The translations under genes and the position numbers were made by a program. From Candidatus Zixiibacteriota bacterium (lineage in GTDB: Bacteria; Zixibacteria; MSB-5A5; SM23-73-2), in NCBI GenBank assembly GCA_030615745.1, contig JAUWYR010000014.1, positions 1 through 53,999 on the forward strand: a stretch of DNA of 53,999 nt. The letters run 5' to 3'. Within the stretch, counting starts at the first letter, position 1. Every line of letters starts with the position of its first letter. Shown here in pieces: positions 47,266 to 53,999 of the stretch. A model generated the notes under the pieces. That model worked only from the letters and a program-made list of their open reading frames with translations, ran no database searches and had not been told where the DNA came from.

Positions 47266-48309
47266 ATGAAAAAAGCAAAAATTACTGGCAAGGAAAAAAT
47301 TCTTTTGATCCGCACAGATAAAATCGGTGATTTGATTTTATCTCTGCCTTTAGCTGAGGCTATAAAAAAAGTCTATCCTCAAGCGTTTATATCTTTTTTG
47401 GTCTCACCTTACACTAAAGATATTCTTGAAAACAACCCTTTTGTGAATGAAGTTATTGTTTTCAACTATTCAAAAGTGAAAGGATTTTTTAAATTCGTAA
47501 AATTTTTGAAAAAGAAAAAAATCGATGTTGCAATTCTTATTCATCCCACTTTAGTATTAGCATCGTTGATCTTTTTAGCAAAAATAAGGATAAGAATTGG
47601 AACAGGTTTTAGAGCATATCAGATATTCTTTAACCATAAGATCTATAAGCACCGAAAGACTGTAGAAAAACATGAGCTCGAGTATAACTTGGAGATGCTT
47701 TCGCCTCTTGGCATTTCTTTAAAAAAGAGATTGCCTAAAATTTTCTTGAAAGACTGTGAAAAAAGATGGGCTGAATCTGAATTTCTAAATATAGGTATAA
47801 ATAAAGATGACAAGGTGGTGATAATCCATCCAGGAAGTAGAAATTCGAGCTTAAATTATCCACCAGAAAAGTTTGCAAAAATTGCCGATAAACTTACAGA
47901 GGAGTTTGAAGTTAAAGTAATAGTTAGCGGATCAAAAGATGAGCTAAAATTGGCAGGGAGAATGATAGAAAAGATGAAAAATAAACCTGAAAGTCTTGTG
48001 GGAAGAACAGATTTAAGAGAGTTGGCAGCGGTAATAAAAAGTGCTGATCTTTTAATTTCATCTTCCACAGGTCCCATGCATATGGCAACAGCTTTGGGAA
48101 CTCCAGTGGTGGCATTGTTCTCACCCATTTTTGTTGCCTCTCCCAAAAGATGGGGTCCTTTAGGGAACAGAAATCAAGTTTTTTTACCACCTTTAGGTCC
48201 CTGTTTTAAATGTAGATTCAAAAAATGTCCGCACTACAATTGTATGGAAAAAATTGATGAGGAGCTTGTTTTTCAAAAGGCTAAAAAAGTTTTAAAGGAA
48301 AATAGATGA
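47266..48309 (+). CDS. Glycosyltransferase family 9 (LPS heptosyltransferase)
   Basis: The 347-residue third GT9 enzyme of the cluster. The N-terminus is ILLIRTDKIGDLILSLPLAEAIKKVYP. The ADP-heptose domain has VIIHPGSRNSSLNYPPEKFAKIAD and LLISSSTGPMHMATALGTPVVALFSP, then RWGPLGNRNQVFLPP with a C-terminal Cys group (CFKCRFKKCPHYNC). It is closest in layout to WaaF/WaaC-type heptosyltransferases. The 165-base gap before it holds only a doubtful 21-codon frame (47190-47255). It overlaps the Rel gene by four bases (ATGA). Confidence 0.92.
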   Translation: MKKAKITGKEKILLIRTDKIGDLILSLPLAEAIKKVYPQAFISFLVSPYTKDILENNPFVNEVIVFNYSKVKGFFKFVKFLKKKKIDVAILIHPTLVLASLIFLAKIRIRIGTGFRAYQIFFNHKIYKHRKTVEKHELEYNLEMLSPLGISLKKRLPKIFLKDCEKRWAESEFLNIGINKDDKVVIIHPGSRNSSLNYPPEKFAKIADKLTEEFEVKVIVSGSKDELKLAGRMIEKMKNKPESLVGRTDLRELAAVIKSADLLISSSTGPMHMATALGTPVVALFSPIFVASPKRWGPLGNRNQVFLPPLGPCFKCRFKKCPHYNCMEKIDEELVFQKAKKVLKENR

Positions 48310-50477
48310 ACTTAGCAGAATTCATCATCCAGATAGAGTCATTTAACGCCAATGTTAATATTCCACTTTTGAGAAAGGCGTACGAGTTCTCAGATAGGGC
48401 ACACAGAGGACAATTCAGGGAGTCAGGAGATCCTTATATCGAGCACTGTCTTAATGTGGCATTTATCTTAGCGGGACAGCATCTCGATTCTGCAACCATT
48501 ACCGCAGGGATGATCCATGATGTGGTTGAGGAGACAGAGATTTCACTTGAGCAAATAAAAGATGAATTTGGTGAGGAGATTGCTGATTTAGTGGATGGAG
48601 TTACCAAGATAGGGGAGATGGAGTTGAAAAGCACCGAGGAGCAACAGGTAGAGTATTACAGGAAAATGCTTCTTTCGATGGCAAAAGATATTCGTGTTAT
48701 TTTGATAAAATTAGCAGACAGGTTGCACAATATGAGGACTTTGGTGCATTTAGAAAAAGAGAGGCAGGAAAAAATTTCCAAAGAGACTTTAGAGATTTAT
48801 GCTCCTTTAGCCCACCGTTTTGGAATGGCAAAAATCAAAGCGGAGTTAGAAAACCTATCCCTTGAGTATCTTGATCCTGAGGCTCACCAAAGGCTCGAAA
48901 GATTATTAAGCGAGAGAGAAAAGCAGAGGGGGAAATATATTCAAAAGATTACCGAGCCTTTGAAAAATGAACTTAAGAAAATGGGGATAAAAGCTGATGT
49001 TTTAGGGAGGGCTAAACACTTATACAGCATCTATCGCAAGATGAAGCTTCAGCAAAAGCCTCTTGAGGAGATCTTCGACCTTATTGCCTTGAGGGTGATT
49101 GTGGATACTGAGATCGAATGCTATCAGACTCTTGGGATTATTCATAGCTTGTGGGCACCAATTGTTGAGAGATTCCACGATTACATTGCCACACCTAAAA
49201 GCAATATGTATCAATCCCTTCACACCACGGTGATTGGGCCTGAGAGAAAAACAGTTGAGGTTCAGATCAGGACTTTTGATATGCATCGGACAGCGGAGTA
49301 TGGAATAGCAGCGCACTGGCTTTATAAAGAGGGGAAAATCACGCCGGATGAGGAGGACAAGCAGATGATCTGGTTAAGAGAGGTTTTGGAATGGCAGAAG
49401 GATTTGAAAAACCCGCAGGAATTTTTAGAATATCTCAAGATCGACCTTTTCCAGGAGGATATCTTTGTATTCACGCCAAAAGGGGAGATAAAACACCTTC
49501 TCAAAGAGTCCACTCCATTAGATTTCGCATATGCTGTTCATTCTGAGATCGGGAACCACTGCGTAGGAGCAAAGGTTAATGGAAAGTTAGTTCCCTTGAA
49601 TACGGTCTTGCGCAATGGGGATGAGGTTCAAATCCTCACATCACTCCAAAAGACACCTAACCGGGATTGGCTTAAGATTGTGAAAACTTCGAGGGCAAGA
49701 AGTAAAATAAGGCATTGGCTAAGAGAGATTGAATTTGACCAGAGTCTGAAATTAGGAAAGGAGATATTTGAAAGAGAGCTCAAAAAAAACCATATCAAGC
49801 CTTTGACAGAGCAACAGCTTTCAGATTTAGCTATGAGTTTAAATTTCTCTGACTCTGAAGGACTTCTCAGCACCTTGGGTGAGGGGAATATCTCGATCAA
49901 GCAGATAATCTCAAAGCTTTTGCCCGAGGATAAAATAAAAAAGTGCGTATGCCGAAGGTCAAGAGACATCAAGAGAAAAGAGTCAAAAGTAGAAAAGATA
50001 GTTGAGAGAGCACATAAAAGAGGTGGGATAAAGGTAGGAGGGGTGAAAAACTTGATGTTTCGTTTTGCTCAGTGCTGTCAGCCTGTTCCTGGGGAGAAGA
50101 TTATTGGATTTATCACCAAAGGGAGGGGAATCTCTGTGCATCGTTATGATTGTGCAAATGCGCTAACAATGTTAGCACAGGAGGACAGGAAGCTTGAGGT
50201 GGAGTGGGATGTTGACAAAGACCAATCCTTTCCAGTTAAACTTGAGGTGTTAGTTGAGGATAGAAAAAACATATTGCACGAGCTAACCAAGGCGATAGCT
50301 GATTCCGAGACTAACATAAGGGGCGTAGAGATAAAAGGGGAAGGGGCTTTTTCTTATGGAATCTTAGCTATTGAAGTGAAAAACATAAGGCATTTGAACA
50401 AGACTATTAAAAAAATTAAAAAAGTAAAGGAGGTAATTAGCGTGGAAAGAGCAAAGGAGGTCGAGCTTTTTGAATGA
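48306..50477 (+). CDS. Bifunctional (p)ppGpp synthetase/hydrolase (Rel/SpoT)
   Basis: Makes and degrades the alarmone (p)ppGpp. The 723-residue long RSH protein has an intact HD hydrolase domain (RGQFRESGDPYIEHCLNVAF and MIHDVVEE). The synthetase domain carries KHLYSIYRKMKLQ, FDLIALRVIVDT and YQSLHTTVIGPERKTVEVQIRT. TGS (DIFVFTPKGEIKHL) follows, then a zinc-finger/CC region (CCQPVPGEKIIGFITKGRGISVHRYDC) and an ACT domain. The synthetase motif that is RXKD in bifunctional enzymes reads R289-F-H-D292, still the basic, SpoT/Rel class rather than the EXDD of RelA. It overlaps the GT9 gene by four bases. Confidence 0.97.
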   Translation: MNLAEFIIQIESFNANVNIPLLRKAYEFSDRAHRGQFRESGDPYIEHCLNVAFILAGQHLDSATITAGMIHDVVEETEISLEQIKDEFGEEIADLVDGVTKIGEMELKSTEEQQVEYYRKMLLSMAKDIRVILIKLADRLHNMRTLVHLEKERQEKISKETLEIYAPLAHRFGMAKIKAELENLSLEYLDPEAHQRLERLLSEREKQRGKYIQKITEPLKNELKKMGIKADVLGRAKHLYSIYRKMKLQQKPLEEIFDLIALRVIVDTEIECYQTLGIIHSLWAPIVERFHDYIATPKSNMYQSLHTTVIGPERKTVEVQIRTFDMHRTAEYGIAAHWLYKEGKITPDEEDKQMIWLREVLEWQKDLKNPQEFLEYLKIDLFQEDIFVFTPKGEIKHLLKESTPLDFAYAVHSEIGNHCVGAKVNGKLVPLNTVLRNGDEVQILTSLQKTPNRDWLKIVKTSRARSKIRHWLREIEFDQSLKLGKEIFERELKKNHIKPLTEQQLSDLAMSLNFSDSEGLLSTLGEGNISIKQIISKLLPEDKIKKCVCRRSRDIKRKESKVEKIVERAHKRGGIKVGGVKNLMFRFAQCCQPVPGEKIIGFITKGRGISVHRYDCANALTMLAQEDRKLEVEWDVDKDQSFPVKLEVLVEDRKNILHELTKAIADSETNIRGVEIKGEGAFSYGILAIEVKNIRHLNKTIKKIKKVKEVISVERAKEVELFE

Positions 50478-51207
50478 ATCAAAAACCCTTTTACAAAAGA
50501 TATTGCCGTATCAAAACTCTTTTATTTTGACTTTCCCTTTTTTGGAAAGATATGATTTTATAACTTGTGGGATGATTTTGAAAACCAAAAGTGACCCGAC
50601 CAAAACACTTTTGAGACTCATAGGTCAAAAAGATCCTAAGCTTGCGATTCCAGAACAAAGACACACGAAAAAAATCTTGCCTATCTTAAATGAAGATGAT
50701 TTGAATCTTTTAGAAAAAGAAAGCTTTGATGGAGTTTTTACTAAATTGAAAAACATTTTTTTATGTGTTCAGGTTGCAGATTGCATCCCTTTGTTTGTTA
50801 TAGCTTTTGAAAAAAGGATGGTAGGGCTTTTACATGTTGGTTGGCGTGGCTTTGTTTCAGGAATAGTAAAAGAGTTTTTAACAAAAGCTGAAAAGTTATT
50901 TAAAATCTATCCGGAGGATTTGATTATAGTTTTAGGACCCTATATCAAGGGATGCTGTTATGAAGTCTCCTGTGGTGTGGCAGCGCTTTTTGATAGGGAT
51001 ATGTTAAACTTTAACAAAAACAAAATAAGACTTGATTTAGGAAAAGCTCTTTTCAAAGAATTAAAAAAAACAGGAGTTAAAAAACAAAGGATTTTTCTTT
51101 CACCAGACTGCACATTTTGCCATCCAGAACATTACTTTTCTTTCAGGAGAGAAAAAGATAGGTCTAAAAGGATGCTGGCTTTTATCGGGATATCCGAAGG
51201 GTCTTAA
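50470..51207 (+). CDS. pgeF: Peptidoglycan editing factor / YfiH-type multicopper-like (laccase) domain protein
   Basis: The 245-residue protein has the YfiH/DUF152 signatures CVQVADCIPLFVIA, GLLHVGWRGFVSGIVKEFL, VLGPYIKGCCYEVSCGVAALF and SPDCTFCHPEHYFSFRREK. The conserved His/Cys zinc-site residues are present. Homologues act as a peptidoglycan-precursor editing enzyme or purine nucleosidase. The start is TTG 50470, because AAGGAGG in the end of rel lies 9 bases upstream; the ORF overlaps rel by 8 bases, so the two are cotranslated. Confidence 0.93.
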   Translation: MNESKTLLQKILPYQNSFILTFPFLERYDFITCGMILKTKSDPTKTLLRLIGQKDPKLAIPEQRHTKKILPILNEDDLNLLEKESFDGVFTKLKNIFLCVQVADCIPLFVIAFEKRMVGLLHVGWRGFVSGIVKEFLTKAEKLFKIYPEDLIIVLGPYIKGCCYEVSCGVAALFDRDMLNFNKNKIRLDLGKALFKELKKTGVKKQRIFLSPDCTFCHPEHYFSFRREKDRSKRMLAFIGISEGS

Positions 51208-51266
51208 TGAAAAAACGAATTTTTTGAAACTAATATGAAAAGTTTTTAATATAAAAAGGAGGAGAA

Positions 51267-51911
51267 GTGAAAAAATTCATTTTTTTTAGTTTGGTTTGTT
51301 TTTTGTTTCTTTTTAATTCTGGTGCTCAGGCTGTTACCGGCTTGGGCTTAGGAGTGAGGGGAGGAATTATTCAAAACTATGATAACCCAGCTCTAAAAAA
51401 ATTCTCTTCTGATTATACTTCTGGATTTTCCTTAAAACAAATGCCTCTTTTAGGAGCTCATCTCAAAATCGGGACTTTGCCGGTAATCGATTTGGAGGTC
51501 TCAGTGGAGTATGCCTGGAAGAAAAAGAAAAATATTAATTACTATCCAGAAGGAGCAAAAATATTAAACCCCCCTCAAGTTGATCTAACTGTGCGGGATT
51601 TATCTTTAAATGCCACTGCCAAGTATCTTTTCTCTTTTCCTGTTGTGAGACCCTATGTCGGAGCAGGAATTGGAATCCATAGATTGATCTACGAACTTTC
51701 AGTAGCAGACACTTTAGCTTTATATTTTCCTGAGGATGAGAACAAAATCGGTTTTCATGGAGTTGGAGGAGTATCTTTACAACTTCCAGCTTTCCCATTG
51801 GAGATTTTTGTCGAGGGGAGATTCGTTTATATAAAAACCAAACAAAAAAAGCTTGATACCAAAGAGACCGATTTTATAACAATTCTGGCTGGGATCACTC
51901 TTAATCTTTGA
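51267..51911 (+). CDS. Outer-membrane beta-barrel protein
   Basis: The 214-residue product has a signal peptide (MKKFIFFSLVCFLFLFNSGA, cut near AQA) and then a regular series of amphipathic strands: GLGLGVRGGIIQNYD, AHLKIGTLPVIDLEVSVEYAW, VRPYVGAGIGIHRLIYEL, VGGVSLQLPAFPLEIFVEGRFVYI. It closes with ITILAGITLNL, the terminal strand pattern of OmpW/OmpX-type small barrels. GTG start after AAAGGAGGAGAA. The specific function is unknown. Confidence 0.83.
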   Translation: MKKFIFFSLVCFLFLFNSGAQAVTGLGLGVRGGIIQNYDNPALKKFSSDYTSGFSLKQMPLLGAHLKIGTLPVIDLEVSVEYAWKKKKNINYYPEGAKILNPPQVDLTVRDLSLNATAKYLFSFPVVRPYVGAGIGIHRLIYELSVADTLALYFPEDENKIGFHGVGGVSLQLPAFPLEIFVEGRFVYIKTKQKKLDTKETDFITILAGITLNL

Positions 51912-51928
51912 TTGCAGATTTCTTACTC

Positions 51929-51956
51929 CTTGCCCTTCTCCACGAGTGGAGAGGGA
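51929..51956. repeat. Intergenic repeat CTTGCCCTTCTCCACGAGTGGAGAGGG
   Basis: Imperfect palindrome (CTTCTCCAC / GTGGAGAGG) related to 767-786 and to the in-gene repeat at 42142-42197. It lies 18 bases after the stop of the preceding outer-membrane protein gene. Confidence 0.65.
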
Positions 51957-52052
51957 TAAAGTGAGGTCAAAAGTGATGCAAATTCTTTAAATTTATAAAT
52001 TGACGAAAAGATGAAATCTTATTATTTTGAGTAAAAATTTAGAGGAGGAACA

Positions 52053-52700
52053 GTGAAAAAATTAATTCAGATTTTGGTTCTTCAAACTTTTCTTTTGCTG
52101 GTGTTATCTGGTTTGAGCTCAGCTCAATTTTTAGGGCAGTTGAACACTGCTAAGACTTTTCAGCCGGGTGAGTTTAACTTAGGTGGGTATCTTGGGGTCT
52201 ATGAGAATGCAATCTCCACTTTTGGTCAGTTCAGGATGGGTGTTATCGATTATTTCGATTTCGGAGTTAAGCTTGGGGTTTTGGATTTTCAGACAACCGG
52301 TGAAAAGGACCATACCGGAGTCATTCTCGGTGGGGATTTAAAATATGGGGTGCTGGATACTGAGATCGACGACCCATTTGATCTATCATTAGGGATGGTC
52401 TGGGAATACTCAGATGTTGATTATCTGAAAAGATTTGCCATGGGAGGCAATTTCGTTATCTCCAAAGGGTTTGTTTTAGAATCGGGCAACATACTTTCGC
52501 CTTACGGTAGATTGAATATCCGAGCGGAGAGATTAACCAAAGAAAATCGACCAGGCAAGAGTGTATCTGATACTGATTTGGAAATCGGGGCAACAGTTGG
52601 AGCTATTCTTCAGGTAAGAGGTGGATGGCATTTTGTGGGAGAGTTCCAGCTCGATGAATATTATGGTTTTCTGATGGGGCTCAGCTACTATATTTATTGA
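52053..52700 (+). CDS. Exported outer-membrane-type protein
   Basis: The 215-residue product has a signal peptide (MKKLIQILVLQTFLLLVLSG, cut near SSAQF) and a barrel-like strand pattern: EFNLGGYLGVYENAISTFGQFRMGVIDYFDFGVKLGVLDF, VILGGDLKYGVLD, FAMGGNFVISKGFVLESGNILSPYGRLNIRAE. It ends in an aromatic strand LDEYYGFLMGLSYYIY, with a C-terminal aromatic residue as favoured by the BAM complex. GTG start after GAGGAGGAAC. No family is recognised. It is followed by a clear terminator. Confidence 0.78.
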   Translation: MKKLIQILVLQTFLLLVLSGLSSAQFLGQLNTAKTFQPGEFNLGGYLGVYENAISTFGQFRMGVIDYFDFGVKLGVLDFQTTGEKDHTGVILGGDLKYGVLDTEIDDPFDLSLGMVWEYSDVDYLKRFAMGGNFVISKGFVLESGNILSPYGRLNIRAERLTKENRPGKSVSDTDLEIGATVGAILQVRGGWHFVGEFQLDEYYGFLMGLSYYIY

Positions 52701-52722
52701 AAAAATATAAAAACTTTTTTTT

Positions 52723-52748
52723 AGCCCCAACTTTTTTGGGGCTTTTTT
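52723..52748 (+). terminator. Rho-independent terminator
   Basis: AGCCCCA (52723-52729) pairs with TGGGGCT (52737-52743), followed by TTTTT. It ends the outer-membrane protein gene and isolates uppP. Confidence 0.9.
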
Positions 52749-52774
52749 CTTAATATGCGAAGCATTCTTCGAAT

Positions 52775-53575
52775 ATGAATCTTATACAGGTGATAATTTT
52801 AGGGATTGTTCAGGGATTGACTGAATTTCTTCCTGTTTCATCGAGCGGGCATTTGGTGATAGCAGAAAAAATCCTGCAGATAAAATCAGAGAAAATCGCC
52901 TTCGAGGTATTTGTGCATTTTGGCACTTTTATGTCGGTGATGGTCATTTATAAAAAAGAGATCTGGGGTATAATAAAGGCTTTGTTGCAACCTTTTTTCC
53001 CGTCAAAAATAGATTCTTTTTCAGATGAATCCAGAAGACTATTGTGGCTTTTACTTTTAGGAACTATTCCAATAGTAGGGGTGGGGATTTTGTCTGAGAG
53101 GGCAGTTGAAAAAGCTTTTTTGTCTGTTTTTTTAGTTGCGATAATGCTTATTATCACTGGTGGTTTTCTTTTGTTAACTAAATTTTCCAAAGAAAAAAGG
53201 ACAAGGATAAAGTCTATGGATGCTTTGTTAATTGGATTTTCACAGGTGTTTGCTCTTTTACCTGGAATATCAAGGTCAGGGTTCACCATTGGAACTGCAC
53301 TTTTTTTGGGAATAGCCCCAAAAAAATCAGCTGACTTTTCCTTTCTTTTAGCATTGCCCGCAATTTCAGGAGCAACTCTTTTAAAGCTTTTTGAGTGTTT
53401 CAAAGAAAAACCCCCAACTCATATGGTCTTTAATTATATTATTGGCGCCATCGTTGCTTTTCTGTGCGGATATATTGCTATCAAGCTTATTTTAGATTTA
53501 ATCAAAAAAGGGAAATTCCAGTATTTCGGCTACTATTGCATAGGAGTGGGGATTTTGTCTTCGATATTTTTATAG
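52775..53575 (+). CDS. uppP: Undecaprenyl-diphosphatase
   Basis: Recycles the lipid carrier by dephosphorylating undecaprenyl diphosphate at the inner membrane. The 266-residue protein has about seven to eight membrane segments and both catalytic blocks: GLTEFLPVSSSGHL (about residues 15-28, with the conserved Glu and His) and LLPGISRSGFTIGTALFLG (about 163-181, with Arg). It works with uppS at 15324 in the same lipid-carrier cycle. It follows a terminator and is probably transcribed alone. Confidence 0.97.
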   Translation: MNLIQVIILGIVQGLTEFLPVSSSGHLVIAEKILQIKSEKIAFEVFVHFGTFMSVMVIYKKEIWGIIKALLQPFFPSKIDSFSDESRRLLWLLLLGTIPIVGVGILSERAVEKAFLSVFLVAIMLIITGGFLLLTKFSKEKRTRIKSMDALLIGFSQVFALLPGISRSGFTIGTALFLGIAPKKSADFSFLLALPAISGATLLKLFECFKEKPPTHMVFNYIIGAIVAFLCGYIAIKLILDLIKKGKFQYFGYYCIGVGILSSIFL

Positions 53576-53626
53576 AGTTGATTATATTTAAAATTAGGAG
53601 AATCAGTAAAAATTTAATTTAAGGCG

Positions 53627-53818
53627 ATGAAGGAAATTTTTGAAGAATATCTGAAAAAATTAAAACAGAAATACAGAACTGGACAAGCGACAGAACAGTC
53701 ATACTACTCTGTGTTCGAGGAGCTGTTTAATAGATTACTTGAATTTTATAAAATAAGAGGGACTATAATAGCCATAAGGAAAAAAGAGGAACATATTGGA
53801 GTTCCAGATTTCATGTAA
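53627..53818 (+). pseudogene. Truncated type ISP restriction-modification protein, N-terminal remnant
   Basis: The 63-codon frame reads FEEYLKKLKQKYRTGQATEQ, then SYYSVFEELFNRLL and EHIGVPDFM before TAA. Type ISP/LlaBIII-like restriction-methylation enzymes of over 900 residues begin with YLxxIxxxLxTGxATEHxYRPALKxLLES and a later CGAPDFIV block, so this is the start of such a protein cut off exactly at the PDF motif. The stop lies within the first bases of what looks like an insertion sequence. There is no intact methylase or helicase part before the window ends. The family call is from remembered sequence pattern. Confidence 0.68.
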
Positions 53819-53999
53819 TGACCGAATACATATTGGACACCCAAGAGGGATTCTTTTATAATATAGTTTATGGTGGATTAAGTTTCAACTTTAATTTTTG
53901 TATAGGCGTCATTTTATTGATACCTCCATGAGGTCTTTTGTAGTTATTCGTATGAATGCTTCGCATAGTTAAAGATTCATTGTTTGAAGGCGACTTGGA
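53814..53999. mobile_element. Probable insertion sequence, one end and transposase 3' part
   Basis: It begins with TG at about 53814 (TGTAATGACCGAATACATAT then TGGACACCC), the kind of terminus seen in IS3/IS481-type elements. It carries the 3' end of an rve-type transposase gene on the minus strand and runs off the window. It interrupts the type ISP gene. The other end and any target duplication are outside the window. Confidence 0.6.
53868..53999 (-). CDS. Integrase-core (rve) transposase, C-terminal part (partial)
   Basis: On the minus strand a frame open to the window edge ends at TAA (53870-53868). Its 43 residues end NNYKRPHGGINKMTPIQKLK followed by LKLNPP. The YNxxRPHxxLxxxTP pattern is the conserved C-terminal end of the DDE integrase core in IS3/IS481-type transposases. 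The catalytic DDE residues would lie beyond the window. The first ~11 codons at the edge look less typical, so a frameshift in the element is possible. Confidence 0.7.
   Translation of the reverse strand, partial: SKSPSNNESLTMRSIHTNNYKRPHGGINKMTPIQKLKLKLNPP

Overview
The window is an AT-rich chromosomal segment of a diderm (Gram-negative-type) bacterium. It carries an LPS-core style glycosyltransferase cluster with MsbA, several secreted or outer-membrane proteins, lipoproteins with lipoboxes, TatC and a sigma-54 activator. A dockerin-type secreted protein, HEAT and glycine/aspartate-rich repeat proteins, and the edge of a Ser/Thr kinase resemble what is found in uncultured FCB-type lineages such as Zixibacteria. 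That placement is inference; no rRNA gene is present to test it.

Layout. 1-3000: edge of a Ser/Thr protein kinase, a tRNA-Leu(CAA), and a two-gene unit of a sigma-54 response regulator and a metallo-beta-lactamase-fold hydrolase. 3200-10300: a patchy accessory stretch with a secreted dockerin protein, an asnA gene of foreign composition, a membrane protein of unknown function, an EamA exporter, a cold-shock protein and an MFS transporter, separated by long repeat-filled gaps. 10500-18340: the translation/envelope block rplM-rpsI-rpsB-tsf-pyrH-frr-(OMP)-uppS-cdsA-ubiA-nlpC. 18850-29110: uvrC, ogt, an AmrS-like radical SAM gene, a PhaR-like regulator, dnaJ, an M3-type lipoprotein peptidase and miaB. 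29300-39950: a GAF/PAS/receiver protein, a run of small overlapping genes (thiamine-binding protein, cutA, PPC-domain protein, SAM hydrolase, dCMP deaminase, nrdR), tatC, a 12-repeat secreted protein, a HEAT-repeat protein, a 3-methyladenine glycosylase and a site-2 protease. 40100-53600: envelope lipoprotein, three GT9 heptosyltransferase-like enzymes, msbA, GT4, GT2, a bifunctional Rel, pgeF, two outer-membrane proteins and uppP. 53627-53999: a truncated type ISP restriction-modification gene ending at what looks like an insertion sequence with an rve-type transposase.

The most unusual feature is in the gaps. Almost every long intergenic region carries REPIN-like palindromes: two hairpin arms with short stereotyped loops (TTC, ATAAA, TAAA, ATGAA) framed by GTAG...CTAC feet, or in other copies GGAG...CTCC or GTTG...CAAC. 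The arm sequences differ from copy to copy but stay complementary. In six places a GC-rich insert of exactly 15 nt, related to CCTGGCCGGGCAGGC, sits inside one arm; removing it restores the hairpin, and related uninterrupted elements exist in the same window. This nested arrangement (a micro-insert within REP-like palindromes of hypervariable stem) is the best candidate for an undescribed system here. No RAYT/Y1 transposase lies in the window.
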